Shown: positions 49,112-60,720, counted from the first letter of the stretch. The stretch is 64,000 nt of DNA from Anoplopoma fimbria (GCF_027596085.1 NC_072470.1:3647688-3711687), one strand, 5' to 3'. A program made the numbers and translations. The notes: a model not told the origin generated them from the sequence alone.

Positions 49112-50519
49112 AGCCGTCTGCCTCTCCGCGGTTTCAGAACAACTTGTAAGTGCAGAGAGGTCTCTAAACATATCACCCAGCCCGGATGAAATATTAAAGC
49201 TTATTGGTTAGCGTGAGAGCGTGCTGCTCCGATGTCTCCTGCACTGAGACAAGCAGGTAAACTTCAGAGTAGACAGGTTGAGATATCTGACACTAGTTAA
49301 TATTACATGGACGTGTGTGCTAGCCAAGGGGCAGGTAAGCAGATTTCACAGACCCACAGTCTCCTGTACTTTTAAACAGCATACATCTTTTTGATTTCCT
49401 ATGTGTACATGGACTGTTTCAGTATCCTGTACGTCATATTTATAATACCTTTACACTTTGAAACATAGCTGCACACATGTAGTAGCTTCTACTTGCAGGA
49501 AGCGTTTACTTTGACTCCAAACATGTTCCCAGTCTAATGTTAAGACATTCATAATAAAAAAAAACAGCTTTGGTAATAGTTTACACATCCTCTAAAATAT
49601 AATTTTACAAGGGAATTATATTTCAGTAGCAGCTACAGAATGGAGTAAAGCAGGAATGTCCAATTTGGTTTACAGACAAAAATGAAAAAAGCAGTACTTA
49701 AATGTAATGATATACAGAAAATACAGGAGACAGGTATCTGCAGTATCACCTTTAATTTTAGAGCTACATTTTGACTTGTTATAGAAGGAAAAGCACTAAT
49801 TGAGTTGAAAAATTAGCTAGAATGCACCATCAGTATTTGTTTGCAGGGCAGTGCATTGATTCTTTATTGATTTTTTTTTACCTCTCACCTTACTGTGCAT
49901 GCTACAACCTTTGAAACACATCGCAGACCACCAGACAAAGCGTCAAATGCAATTTACTCCAATTTGAATAATTTGCGTTGCACTACATCAAATTCAAATG
50001 CAACATAAACGGGGTCTGTTTAGAGGTTAAGTGTCCGTAGTTCAACATAGAAATCTGCAGCAGAATGACAAAGGGAAATGCATTAATGTATTTAAAAGAC
50101 AAAGAAACCTGCAGCAGACATTTGGCCCCACATGGTGAATATAAAAGTAAATGACTGTTGGTTTCTCTTTGATTATTTTTTTAGGTATAATGTAGTGCAT
50201 CCATATCTTAATATCATTTATTATTGATTCAACGCATCGGTGCAGCAAAAACATAATTCCTCACCAGTCTCTTTGTTACCTCTGGTATCTGGGTTAACAT
50301 GCAGTCACCAGTCAGTGGGCTAACTGTAGCAACATGCTATCATTTATTAAAGTATGTGACATCAATGTAGAGCGTTCTTTTACCTTATGTGTCTAATAAA
50401 CATGATCTTAGCATATCATATCTCCCCTCAGTGAGTAAGAGTGAACACGGAGACAGAGAAGAGGACTAAACTCGCTCACCCACTTTAACCTCTTTGTTTT
50501 TCGCCCTGAGCATCACAGC
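49112..50519. other. noncoding DNA, nothing recognised
   Basis: AT-rich in 49400-50420. The words ATCTGCAGCAGA (50051) and CCTGCAGCAGA (50109) recur 58 bases apart, each near GACAAAG, suggesting a small old duplication. No coding signal. Confidence 0.45.
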
Positions 50520-50830
50520 AGACCCCAGGAAAGGACGGATAGGGGGGTGAGGAGGGGGGGTAGGGGCAGCAGCCTCACGGTGGCCGCGGGCTGGAGGGGT
50601 GAGGGAGGGGGAGAGACGGGGTGAGGGGATAATTAAGCGAGCACGGTGACAGCTGCAGCAGGTCCCGAGCAAAAAGGCCTGAGCTCCACTGAGCTGAATT
50701 AATGGCATCAGTGGAGCCGGCAGCGCCGCCAACGCCGCTAACATTTGATCATTAATTATTAGCCTTTTGACAGAGCCGGGCCTCGTGACCCCTCACCTGC
50801 CCACCGGCTAGGCCTCACCTGTACCACATA
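50520..50830. promoter_or_regulatory. candidate conserved noncoding element flanked by G-rich tract
   Basis: The left half is strongly G-rich on the plus strand, with G-runs at 50542-50547, 50554-50560, 50563-50566 and again at 50588-50628, both groups G-quadruplex-capable. The right half (50660-50775) has CTGAATTAATGGCATCAG, GCAGCGCCGCCAACGCCGC and TTGATCATTAATTATTAGCC, the mix of CpG and TAAT words common in CNEs. The 92-codon Pro-rich minus frame is a product of the G/C runs. Confidence 0.35.
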
Positions 50831-51484
50831 CTGTACACAGATACGAGCACACTCAGAATACTCAATCACCCAATTTGTAAGAGAAACATCCACCAACTAC
50901 GTATCTGTTTATGGCAATGTTTATGCACCAATTTGCACATTAATCTTAATCTTAAAATGATTTTGTAACATGAATCCCTTTTGTTATACCAAAAATAACA
51001 ATAAAAAAACTTCTTATACTGGATTGTTCCTCGACCGTTCCAGTTTTTCATTTCCTGGTTCATTTGCAAACATGAAAAAAACACATGGATTTGCAAAGTT
51101 TCAATGCTAGACCTTCATCAGGCAAATCCACTTCCTGAAGCTGCTTGCTGGGATTTCACTACTCTCACGCTGGTATAATTACACAAATATAATTGACATA
51201 ATTGACACAGATGAGTAATATAACCTCACATTTTCACAAAGGGGATGCAAAGCACACAATCGACAGTCGACATACCTAAGAGAGGAGACACTGATTCTAT
51301 AGTAGGTCGACATCAACCTCTTGCTGTGCCTCTTTTCTGTACCTACAGAATAAAGAAATAAATGAAATTGAAATGTTTTTGAAAGCTTTATGCATCTATA
51401 TGTGTTAAGATCATTTATTTATTTAAACAGTGAGTGGTCAGGGTTAGTTTATTTGGATCTCAGAAACCATTAAACAATTTAATA
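50831..51484. other. noncoding DNA with one possible repeat relic
   Basis: AT-rich and otherwise plain. A possible repeat relic at 51045-51130 is listed separately. Confidence 0.45.
51045..51130 (-). repeat. possible retroelement-tail-like repeat relic (weak)
   Basis: On the minus strand it reads CCTGATGAAGGTCTAGCATTG followed by AAACTTTGCAAATCC. This recalls the 'cctgaagaaggtctag...cgaaacgttgc' word found in several fish interspersed repeats. Only this short word matches, so class and extent are uncertain. Confidence 0.3.
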
Positions 51485-51540
51485 CAGACCGTATATAATC
51501 TCAGTGAATACCACTGAACAGACCGTATATAATCTCAGTG
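51485..51540. repeat. 22-bp direct duplication, period 34
   Basis: The 22-base word beginning CAGACCGTATATAATC and ending TCAGTG occurs identically at 51485-51506 and 51519-51540. An exact match implies a recent local duplication. Confidence 0.9.
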
Positions 51541-52689
51541 GTTCTACCCGGTGGAAGAAACGTTTTGACGGCCCGGTTTAGCGCCGACAGACGAGCTACG
51601 TGAGAGGTCTGTTTCATCATTCCCAGAGGTCCCTCCATGCATCCTCGGCGTTCTCCTTCCTCTGTACCTAGTTCAGATCTCAACGTCGGCCTGGTGCGCC
51701 GCGGATGAGGTAACACCAGGCAATCCCAACATGGTGCCGCTTACATCAACCCGCTGGTTCAGATGAGCTGCCAGACCATCGCTGCTCATCCGAATTTCTG
51801 CTCTTTTTAATTGACCTTCCTCGCGATTTGAATAGAAATTAAATTAAAATTAAAATAGAAGACGCTGGTGCGGATCCACGGCGGGCCTGGCTCGCTCACA
51901 AAGCTCGCAATTAACGTTAATCGGGGACAGGCCGTCCGCTGATTTAGGTGAGGGGGTCTCGAGTCTGCAGAAGAACCGGAGTGTGCCAACCTGTTAGGGA
52001 GGAGCTCAGAGGGGCCCTTTTAAAGATTGAAGCCTGGCATGTTGTGACAGGGTTCTGATTGCACTCCACGGAGGAAATTTACATGTCACAACCTCTGCAG
52101 AGACGACGGAGCTAGAAGTTAATGACATCACACACAGTGGCTGTATCATAATCATACTAATTAATAAGTAGATGTATTTATGTTGTACTTTTCATAATGA
52201 AAGTTAGTCCCTATAGCACAAAGTTTTCCTCTTTAAGGGGATTTCACAGATTCAGTTTACTCGTCACAGGAAGTTTAACATCTCCTGAAGCTTTTTCCAA
52301 AGTCATGACGTGTGTGCGTTACAAACTGGAGGGGCGGGGTTTAAAGTCAGCTCATCCTCTTCTGCTTCAATCCTCAACATTCTGCTTTTCTAATCTTCAA
52401 CTTTATAGAAAACAAGTGTTTCAGTATTAATGAACATATCTCTTAAACATAATCTGTCCCCTAATGGCCACACATGTTCTCATGTTGTGACCTGCGTGGA
52501 GAATCACAGCCCCCAGGTTGAGAAACCTCTGCTTTCCTTAACGTGTTCATTTACCTTGAGCTATATTTACCCCGATCACAAAGAGAGTCTCTTAAGACTC
52601 CACTTCCACTCTCTTTCTATTGAGTCTCCTCACAAACGCCTCGCCGTGCACAATGAGAGCGGCGAGCATTCAGTGTAACGAATGGGGAG
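51541..52689. other. noncoding DNA, one possible CNE-like patch
   Basis: 51800-51960 is repeat-poor with AATAGAAATTAAATTAAAAT and GCTCGCAATTAACGTTAATCGG words (AATTAACGTTAAT is a near palindrome at about 51911-51923). The rest is plain. The word CCCAGGTTGAGAAACC near 52513 recalls the ends of old hAT-type elements but is not enough to call one. Confidence 0.4.
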
Positions 52690-52830
52690 ATGTGTGCACA
52701 GTGTAATGGCCCGCGGGCCCTAATTGCGCCGATTGATTCGAGTTGCCGACTTCGACCATAGAATTTTTATCTGAGGAAACCATCTTGAAGGAGAGGCCAA
52801 TGATGACATTTATTTTTCACAGTTAACATC
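52690..52830. promoter_or_regulatory. candidate conserved noncoding element (conservation untested)
   Basis: CpG- and TAAT-containing unique block: GCCCGCGGGC palindrome at about 52710-52719, CTAATTGCGCCGATTGATTCG, and ATAGAATTTTTATCTGAGG. Inference only. Confidence 0.32.
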
Positions 52831-52910
52831 TTTACCCCCCCCTCCCTCCACACTCACCAAGTTTACATTAGAGATGGAGATCACAAGATGTGCTGACTGT
52901 ATGTACCAGC

Positions 52911-52929
52911 TGTGTGTGTGTGTGTGTGT
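52911..52929. repeat. (TG)9 microsatellite
   Basis: Short pure dinucleotide run. Confidence 0.9.
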
Positions 52930-53031
52930 ATCCCTCATAGACCTCCTTTCAAAGCACTTTAGATGCTATTCGATTGATATGGCCGTTGACTCTTGATGTG
53001 TCTGCATTTCACTGCCACATTTGTTTCTCCT

Positions 53032-53060
53032 CCTTTCTATAGAGAGCTTCTATAGAAAGG
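53032..53060. other. perfect 11-bp inverted repeat (hairpin-capable)
   Basis: CCTTTCTATAG at 53032-53042 is exactly complementary to CTATAGAAAGG at 53050-53060 with a 7-base spacer. No terminator role is expected in a vertebrate genome. It could be a chance hairpin or a small palindromic scar. Confidence 0.85.
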
Positions 53061-54739
53061 CCTTCTTTCTCCCTCTGTTCCACAGCATTAGTAATTATCA
53101 CGAGGTTGCCTCCTAGATTCCCTGCAGGAAAAGAAAAAACAAAACCCCGTCTTTACTCGTCAGAGTACAGAGACGTCAATTTAGGCCCCGCTCCCCCTGT
53201 TAGTGCGGATTGTGAATTAAAAACATCCTTCACAGGTCGTCTCTTTGTACGCAGCCGTGCAGCAGCAGCAGCAGGTTAGGAGAAACTTCAATTATTTTCC
53301 ATTAACAGGGATACAATTGATCTAAACATGTGGTGAATGGGCCGATAGCACTACCTTAAAAGGAGGCGGTTTTAAGGGAGTGAAGTTGCACAGGCTGAGC
53401 ACCCCTATGGATCAGCCCTCTGGATCTATACAATCTCGAGGCCCTCCTGCCTCAACCTGATTGAATACCACACAGAGGGCCTGTGGAGAGACTCTAGTAA
53501 CCGTATGCCATTGTCCAGATGCTCACCTACAGTCTCCAAGTGGGGGCATAGAGAGTGCAGGAGGGGGCAGTGGCAGTATGGAGGGTGGAAGAGCATCTTT
53601 TTGACTTACTGCCAGTTCACATCTCCGTTTGGCAAAGTGGATCTTAATGCTGTAGAGCATCACACAAAAGAAGAAAGGAGGCTTAAGAACACAGAAATCC
53701 TGGTTTACAAGGACAGTCTGATGCTCCTCCATAGATCATTGTTTTGGGTGTTTGCAGATCTTTAGTGGAAAGAAATTAACAAAAAGAAACCGAGGGGATA
53801 TGGGAATTTTTCAGAAACATTTAGATTAATAGTAGAGAGTCCAACTTTCTCTGGATCAAGTGCATGTTTTAATAATTCTTCCCTCGTGGGTAGGATATTA
53901 AACAGAAGAAATGGGCACTCTTCTTTTTTTTTATAGATATACATCTCACCTGGTTTAACATTAAATGTCCAGATATTTGTGGATTTTACCAGGCTGTGGT
54001 AGAACAGCAAAGCTCCCATGATAAAATCCGTGGATATGTTAGCGCTTGGAGCAAGAATCCTTTCTGCATAAATTGAGGTTAAGACATAAGCAGTAACTCC
54101 TGAGCACAAAGTGTCAGTGTTTAGCGTGAAGCAGCACAAATCAAGTCAAACATCGACCCTCTAGATGTCTTCTGCAAAAACCCTTTCTGCAGCAGAGAAT
54201 TGTGGAATCATTTCTCAGTAAAAAGCGTCTACGTGTAAACATATTCATGAAACACCTGATCTCAGACTCTTTTCATGTCACCTACGTCCGAGAGCGTCCG
54301 TGTGCTGATGTGTGTTTTGAAAAGGAGAAGAAATCAGACATCAAAAAGTCGACTATGACATCCTTAATTGCTGGGAAGAGGTGTTGTTGTTGTGGAAACA
54401 GGTTTATGCCGACACCTTGCCAGAGGTACAGAGGAGCAGAATGCTCTGTGTAGCCGTGTAATTTCACAGCTCGCAGGATTCCTGGTCATCCTACCTTCAA
54501 AACGTAAACATCCAGGCGTCTCCAATCGCATTAAGTTGTGAAGCCATCGGTGCTTCTCTTGAAAGGGCCACAACCGGAGTCGATGCCAGCGAAGGCTTCT
54601 CATACAAAGGCTCATTTTTCAGTGTCTCTTTCTTGCCCCGGAGCTGTTTGCCAATCTAGCTCTGAATACACCCTTCACTGGCTTGAGCACCTTGAGGTGC
54701 GCTCATCTCTAATCATTATTTGATGACAGAAATCTGCAG

Positions 54740-54741
<2 letters not shown>
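53061..54741. other. noncoding DNA, nothing recognised
   Basis: Several frames of 69-125 codons on both strands show no protein features. No repeat family recognised. Confidence 0.5.

Positions 54742-54776
<35 letters not shown>
54742..54776. repeat. A35 homopolymer
   Basis: Uninterrupted run of 35 A, the longest homopolymer in the window. The base word GCAGG occurs on both sides of it. No SINE or LINE body or AATAAA signal was recognised upstream, so a retroposition origin is not shown. Confidence 0.95.
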
Positions 54777-54777
<1 letters not shown>

Positions 54778-54859
54778 CAGGAGACACACAGTTCCTTAGC
54801 AACGGGCGCCGGTAGTCCAAACAATTTCATTAAAGCGTGGCACCTCTTAGCAGGTGGGT

Positions 54860-55080
54860 GAGTGTTAGAGGAGATAAACATTCATGAGCAGATTGGCTGT
54901 GGTATTTGCCAACATCACAATTGATGATATCAATTTGTTTGCGAAGCAGCTCAAATATTGTAAGTGGATTAGGCAGAGGTGTCGGGGATGGTGAAGGAGT
55001 GTATCACGATGTCTTTTTTCATTTAATTGATAGTGAGCAGTAAGCCATCAATGCGGCAAAATGTCATTTCTTTTTTTGTT
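54860..55080. promoter_or_regulatory. candidate conserved noncoding element (conservation untested)
   Basis: Repeat-free AT-rich block with an AATTGAT/ATCAATT inverted pair spaced by three bases (54919-54935) and CATTTAATTGATAGTGAGC near 55020. The texture is CNE-like. Confidence 0.35.
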
Positions 55081-56374
55081 TTGAAGAGAATGAATTACAA
55101 TTAGTTAAACCCCCAAGGCAAAAAAATATACAGCATTAAGATTATTGATACACATATTACGGGAACAACCAATTTATTGGTATTTCTAACGGATGCACAC
55201 ACATTTACAATATTTGAGCATATTTTTAAGGATGAACGTTTCAGCATTTTGTTGTGTTTTATGAGCATATTTTCAGTGCATTTCGCAGATGCTGTGAATT
55301 TACTCATATTTTTTAAAGGCAGCACTCTGTCTTATCTTTATCTATTTTCCTTTATGCATTGCAAAACAAAGTCAATAACAAATTAAATGCATGAGTAATG
55401 TAGATTTATGACACAGTTTTTAATGGTGAGAAGGTGACATTGTCTAACCTGCTGAGTGTTCTGACTAACAGACTGGTTGAACCCTGAAGCCGTAGAAACG
55501 CAGATTAACTGATACACCTGAGGTATTTCTCAAAGATTAACCTGTCTTCAGCATAAAAACAACCTTTATACAGTCTCATTTCATTAACAGGTGAGCTCCA
55601 CCTGGCCTCACGCTGACACAGGTAACTGATTCTTGACTTTGTCCTGTCCGCTAACAGGTAATATGCAATCATTTACAAAAACCTGTTTCCAGAGCAGTCA
55701 GGTGTCAAAAAGCTCTAACTTTGTTTTCCACATTAATGAGGACACCTCAGGTCCAGTGTGTTCAGAGTGGAGTCGCTGGAGTCTAGCGTTGTGGTATTAG
55801 AGCACATATTTAATGCTAGACGAATCTAATAAGCTGGGAAATGATATTTTCCAGCACCTAGAGAACGCTTTGTAGTGATGGCTGTTAGAGATAAACGTGT
55901 CATCAGTAGTGCTAAAGGCAAACACCACTTGATTTAAGCACATGTATTCATTATCGCTTGATCAAGGACAGTCCATTCAAGAGCTGCAGACAAGAAGAGC
56001 TCTTTGACTCCGGAGAGCCAGGGCTGTAATGTGTGTGCTGCCATACTGTACTGTACATAGCCTGGAGGTACTACACTGACCGTGAAGGAGATGAAAGGAA
56101 CTTCTGAACAGAGTGTGAGATATATGATGCTTTTTACATCCAAATGTGCTTCATGTCACCGTCACAAGATCAACCCAGAGACAGAAAATGTGCATTGATG
56201 TCTGGAAATGTACTCGTGGTGCCCTCAGAGTCCTGGTTAAGGTGGAGGACAAAGACCGCGACTCAGAGTCAACGTGGTGAATCATTCCTCAGACACATTA
56301 TGGAGACACCAGAGGAAGACAGTCCAAGGTGGAAAGAAAGTGACCTTTGGGTCTAGGTAACTCTTTATAACATC
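55081..56374. other. noncoding DNA, nothing recognised
   Basis: AT-rich to 55420, then ordinary. Short frames only. No repeat family recognised. Confidence 0.5.
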
Positions 56375-56610
56375 CTGGTAAACTGGATGTTTATACAGCG
56401 CCTTTAAAAACAGAGTTTACAAAGTGCTTTGACAAACTAAAATGAGTAAATATAATAAAATAATAATGACAATAATTCAATAAAGGCTGTAAAAAATATC
56501 ACATGAAAGCCAGTCTGTATAAATTAGATGAAGAAGTGATTTATAAGAGATTCTAGAAGACGTTGATGGCTAAAAACACGATCAGCTAGAAGGAATGTGA
56601 GCCCTTGTTG
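56375..56610 (+). repeat. probable dispersed fish repeat ('tttatacagcgcctttaaaa' type)
   Basis: It begins TGGATGTTTATACAGCGCCT, then TTACAAAGTGCTTTGACAAA, an A/T-rich linker with AATAAAATAATAATGAC, and later AAGAAGTGATTTATAAGAG and GATCAGCTAGAAGGAATGTG. I recognise this word order from fish genomes as a dispersed element, but its class is unclear to me. Ends are approximate. Confidence 0.45.
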
Positions 56611-57479
56611 TCCTTCTATCACCTCTTTATTAATGTATTTATGGTAAATATATACAGATCAGTGTGGTCCACCTCTGTTCATGTTCCACTTTGAGTTGTA
56701 ATTCCACTTAATGGTTAAAAACCTGTCTAAAAGCTCCAGAAGTCCAGTGTTTCTGTGTCTCTTTGTTGCCTTAAAGTGCCATATGCACCACTTATAAGCA
56801 ACATCACACACATCACACTCTTTGCAGGTTATTCAGGGTCTGATCTTTTTGTGCTACTTTTAGGATGTGTCATTTAATGCTTACATGTTGCATGTTTGTG
56901 CAAACTAATATTCCAGCACAGAAACAGAGTGCTCATTGTGCAGCGAGTGGGAGGAACAGAGGATTTAAGGAGGCCTTGCAGCTCATCTGCTCCCTTGGTC
57001 CCTGTTACCAGGTATTAAAGCCACGCTGGGTCACATTTAAGGAGGAACTGAACACAGATTTGTTTCTTTTAAAGCAGGATGCACAAGCCTCCAAACCCGG
57101 ACTAATCCCTGTGTATTTATTCTACTGGGATGATGAATTGATTCAGAGTGTAACTTTTAAAAAGCTGAGTACTTCATCTACATTTCCCTGCTCCAGAGCT
57201 GAGTGACCCGCGGCTCCCTGCACGTTAACATATGAATTTACAACGGCCATCTCCATCAAAGATTGACATAAATGAACTGCCGTTGCTTTCTGAGCATGAC
57301 CCCCCCCTCCTTCCGCTGCGTTTCCCTCTGTCATCTTTTTGACACCTCCAAAAGATGACGTGGAAATACATGTGTCGGCAAGCCTGACAATGAGGAGCCG
57401 TAAAGCAATAAAGCAGGAAAAAAGAGAGGAAGACGGGGACCTCAGAGTGTTTGTCACTGTCATGTCTATTGATTGATGA
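56611..57479. other. noncoding DNA, nothing recognised
   Basis: It contains a 113-codon plus frame at 56865-57206 with fairly even amino-acid use but no domain I recognise. A C-run lies at 57300-57307. No repeat family. Confidence 0.45.
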
Positions 57480-58080
57480 CAAAGAAAACGATTGAGAGGT
57501 CCTCGACAGAGGGGCAGGAGGAGACAGGCAGAGGGAATTTCATTTGTTGAGTCAAATATTCAGAAAGGAGACGTGTTCGGGCATTACAGCCCCCCATTTC
57601 TCTTATTGTATTACATTAATCAAGCGGCTTCCGGGACGTTCATCTGAACCGATTGTCACCGTGATGTTCTGCGAACCAAGAGAAAATACAACAACAAAAA
57701 AACATCCCTCAGAGATGTCTCTTTCCTGACAGTGGTATCAATTGTCCTGTCTTAAATGATCGCGGCCACTGCATTACTTGGAAATTAACAGCTAGAAATT
57801 TATGTGAGTGCCTCTCTCCTCGCTTCCTGCCGCGGCTGAGTCGCAGAAACAAATAATTGAATTGGTACAAGTACATAAAGCATTCCAGCGGCTAATGTAA
57901 CAGGCCTAACTCGGTTAACGAAGGCGAGCGCCCAGACAAGAGTGGGGTTATAAAAGAAAGGCCATGCAGATCTAAACCTTTTCCTCTTTTACCAGCCGTG
58001 TTTTTCTTTCCCTCGCACGTTTTATCTCTCATCACCTTCCTCCGTGTCACTCTTCATTTCTCCCTCCCCTCTTTAATTGG
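57480..58080. promoter_or_regulatory. candidate conserved noncoding block (conservation untested)
   Basis: Repeat-free sequence with GTATTACATTAATCAAGCGGC near 57606, TGGAAATTAACAGCTAGAAA near 57779, and AACAAATAATTGAATTGGTAC (TAATTG core) near 57848, followed by CCAGCGGCTAATGTAACAGG. The 57770-57930 part is the densest. The right end becomes pyrimidine-rich. Confidence 0.38.
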
Positions 58081-58985
58081 AAGTCTCCGCCTCAGTTGTG
58101 TATCACCTAAGATGCCGGGGAAACCCAAGCTGTCACAAAGTGTGCTTATTAAAATGGACTGGGGAAGATAAAAGCCTGAACCCCCCCTTTTTTTACGAGG
58201 CGGCGGTGACTGTCTGAGTGCATCAGTCGTGGCTGAATGAGACACTTCGACCCTGAAGCGGTGTGTTTACAAAAAACTGGGTGAATTGTCCCTTTATAAT
58301 CAGACCCAAAATCACTTAATGCACCATGTAGCATAAATGCACAGGAATTTGTCTCGGAGGCAGCAGGGCAAAGACAAACGGACAACGTGTCCAGAAACAC
58401 AGGGAGGACTAAGAGCACATGATGATTCAAAAACTGCCAATAGCTAATTCTGTCCTGATATCGGGGGCAGATATATTAAATTTGAATTGTACTGTTTTCA
58501 TACTAAAAAAAGAAATATTTCCCCAAGTATATCACTCCTCCTGGTGGGAAAGTCTTTAGGGTGAGAGGCATTTTAAGGCGGACTGATAGTAATATGATAT
58601 AGTGCTGATATGGAGCTATGGTTTATAAATCATTAGAAATAAAGCCCCTATGTATCTCCGACACATATGACATCATCCATCACTAAAGTGACAATGATGG
58701 AAAGGCTTTTTATAGCCGACCATTACCGTCATATTGCCTGAATGTACGTCCGTTTTGAAGGCTGAACGTGGACCGGTGTTTTATCTTCCGTCTGTCCAAT
58801 GATTTTCACTTTCCCTTCATGCTGTACTAAACCTTTGGCACATTTATATATCAGAAGTTATCAAAAGTATAATTTGATCAGCTGTCAGTTACAATATGCA
58901 CTTTAACTTATTTTGTTCTGAGAAATGTTTCTTTCTCACAAACACGCTCTCAAAGTTTGCCACATTCTCACTTTCAGTCTGATCT
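58081..58985. other. noncoding DNA, one CNE-like patch
   Basis: 58560-58790 is repeat-poor with GATAGTAATATGATATAGTG, GGTTTATAAATCATTAGAAA and CTTTTTATAGCCGACC words and may be conserved. The remainder is plain. Confidence 0.4.
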
Positions 58986-59064
58986 GTTGCTCACAGAGGA
59001 GCTTCACTGCAGAAGTTGGGGGTGAAAGGCCTTGCTCAAGGGCATCTTAGTGGTTGTGATATCC
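58986..59064 (-). mobile_element. SINE body fragment (teleost type)
   Basis: On the minus strand it reads GATGCCCTTGAGCAAGGCCT, TTCACCCCCAACTTCTGCAG and GAGCTCCTCTGTGAGCAACAG-like sequence (trimmed here). This is the '...cttgagcaaggcacttaacccccaactgct...' middle section of fish tRNA-derived SINEs. No tRNA head or 3' tail is evident. Confidence 0.6.
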
Positions 59065-59865
59065 TCTATTCCTATCCAATCATATACTGCAAGTTCGGAC
59101 ATTACAAATAAGATTATATCACAATACTTGTTGTTATTAATATGCCGTCATTCAGAGGTCCAGTTGCAGTTCTGACTAGTGATGAAGATACTTCATTATT
59201 TCTCTGTGAGCTCCTTTTGGGTCCATGAAGTGCTGATATATAAGTATGATAGTATTCTGCAGCACTTTCAGCATTCAGCATTATTATAAATGCTCAAATT
59301 CTGACTATAATATCCAACCTTTCATATCAGTCAAATGAAAACAGTTAGATCAGATGTTTCACTAAATATAGGCTCAGGGGAATTCTTTGAATGTGCACAG
59401 TGTTCGCAGAACTGTTACACTGCACATCTTGTACATAATCAGGAATCAATACTCCATGCCACCGCATCGCTCTACAACACCCGTTTGGAAAAACCTCGAC
59501 TTACATCAAATTGGAGTTCCCCGAATGCCGTTCCCCGTCCACTTAACCAACCGCTGTAAATGTTCTACTCCTGAACAGCTTCTGTTTTTTGTTGATGTGT
59601 TTTATTTTATTTTTTGCTTCTGTGTATTTTGCTGAAGCTTTAGACTCTCATTAAATCAACTGAGGAACTGCAAGCCTCTACAAACATCAAATCTATAAAT
59701 TGCACGGATGGTCTTACGCTAGGTCTCAGACAGCACTACCCTTTGATGAAAACTTCTGGGACAAAAACAGAAAAATAACTAGAGATTCTGAGGCAAGAAG
59801 AGAAAGTCTTGTTTTGACACTAAGATTAATTTACAAGTTTTCCCTCACTGGCAAAAAGAAGGGGA

Positions 59866-59866
<1 letters not shown>
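59065..59866. other. noncoding DNA, nothing recognised
   Basis: AT-rich sequence with no repeat family or coding signal. Confidence 0.5.
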
Positions 59867-59896
<30 letters not shown>

Positions 59897-59908
59897 CAGA
59901 GAGAGATG
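59867..59908. repeat. (TG)10 followed by (GA)n compound microsatellite
   Basis: TG to 59886, then GA/GAGAGCAGA units to about 59908. Confidence 0.9.
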
Positions 59909-59949
59909 AGAGGAGCTTTTGATATTTATTAGGCCTGGACCTCACCAAA

Positions 59950-60085
59950 GACCTCTCCCAGGACTGCCGATGTGACAATTAAGCCAGGTTGTGCTTTGAC
60001 ACTGTTTCCATAGGCAAGTGGCCAAAGTATATCTCCAGTCAAAATATCCATGCCAGCTAACAAGCTTGTTCCCTCTCCATAGAGC
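59950..60085. promoter_or_regulatory. candidate conserved noncoding element (conservation untested)
   Basis: Repeat-free block with GTGACAATTAAGCCAGG (CAATTA at 59975-59980), TGTGCTTTGACACTG and a GTATATCTCCAG segment. Its texture differs from the low-complexity sequence on both sides. Confidence 0.33.
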
Positions 60086-60128
60086 CGAGAAGAAAGGCAG
60101 GCTGCAGCCTTGAGACATGAACAAAAGC

Positions 60129-60144
60129 AAAAAAAAAAAAAAAA
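60129..60144. repeat. A16 homopolymer followed by GA units
   Basis: Run of 16 A, then GAGAGAGG. Confidence 0.9.
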
Positions 60145-60513
60145 GAGAGAGGGGTTGGTGGTGAGGTTTAGAGGGTATGAGACGAAAAAATAAAAAGAAA
60201 CCAGCCCCCCCCTCCAAAAGAAGCCGCTGGAGTTTGCTGAAGAAAACGGTGTCAGCGACTAGATGTGATCAAGGTGTTGTGTCTGAAAATGTCCGACGCC
60301 GTCAAGGCCCGACACAATGCGCAGCCCGGTAGGAACGCGGCCCCTGGGTACGCTCCCGCTCGCTTTTGTTCCGCCTTAATGACCCTGCCTTCATTCCATC
60401 CATAACGCTCCCAGCTCCTGCTACACCTTGCCTATTTAGCCCACAGTCATGTCAGCTCGCTTCTCCCATTGCTCAATCTTCGCCCTCATTTCACTTCTTT
60501 TTTGTTATGTGTG

Positions 60514-60514
<1 letters not shown>

Positions 60515-60547
<33 letters not shown>

Positions 60548-60570
60548 GTGAGTCTGTGTGTGTGTGTTTG
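60515..60570. repeat. (TG)15 microsatellite with a degenerate second run
   Basis: Pure TG to 60544, then CCGTGAGTCTGTG, and a second short TG run to about 60567. Confidence 0.93.
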
Positions 60571-60589
60571 CTGGAAAATGCTCTTGTCT

Positions 60590-60720
60590 TAGAGGAGCTC
60601 CCTGCCACACAATGGCCATCTAAACTCATTAAGAAAATTCCGTAAAGAGCCATTAACAAACGGGTTCTCTTTGGCCAGAGATATCAGGTCTAATTAGGTG
60701 ACCGTTCTTGACAGGGTTGC
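60590..60720. promoter_or_regulatory. candidate conserved noncoding element (conservation untested)
   Basis: Repeat-free block with CACAATGGCCATCTAAACTC (contains SOX-like ACAATGG), GTAAAGAGCCATTAACAAAC and CAGGTCTAATTAGGTGACC (TCTAATTAG core). Motif density is CNE-like. Untested. Confidence 0.4.

Noticed and set aside
52500..52560. Possible hAT-type element end (CCCAGGTTGAGAAACC)
   Set aside because: One short word only, with no terminal inverted repeat or target-site duplication.
56865..57206. 113-codon plus frame with even amino-acid use
   Set aside because: No domain recognised and no splice or promoter context; length is within chance expectation.
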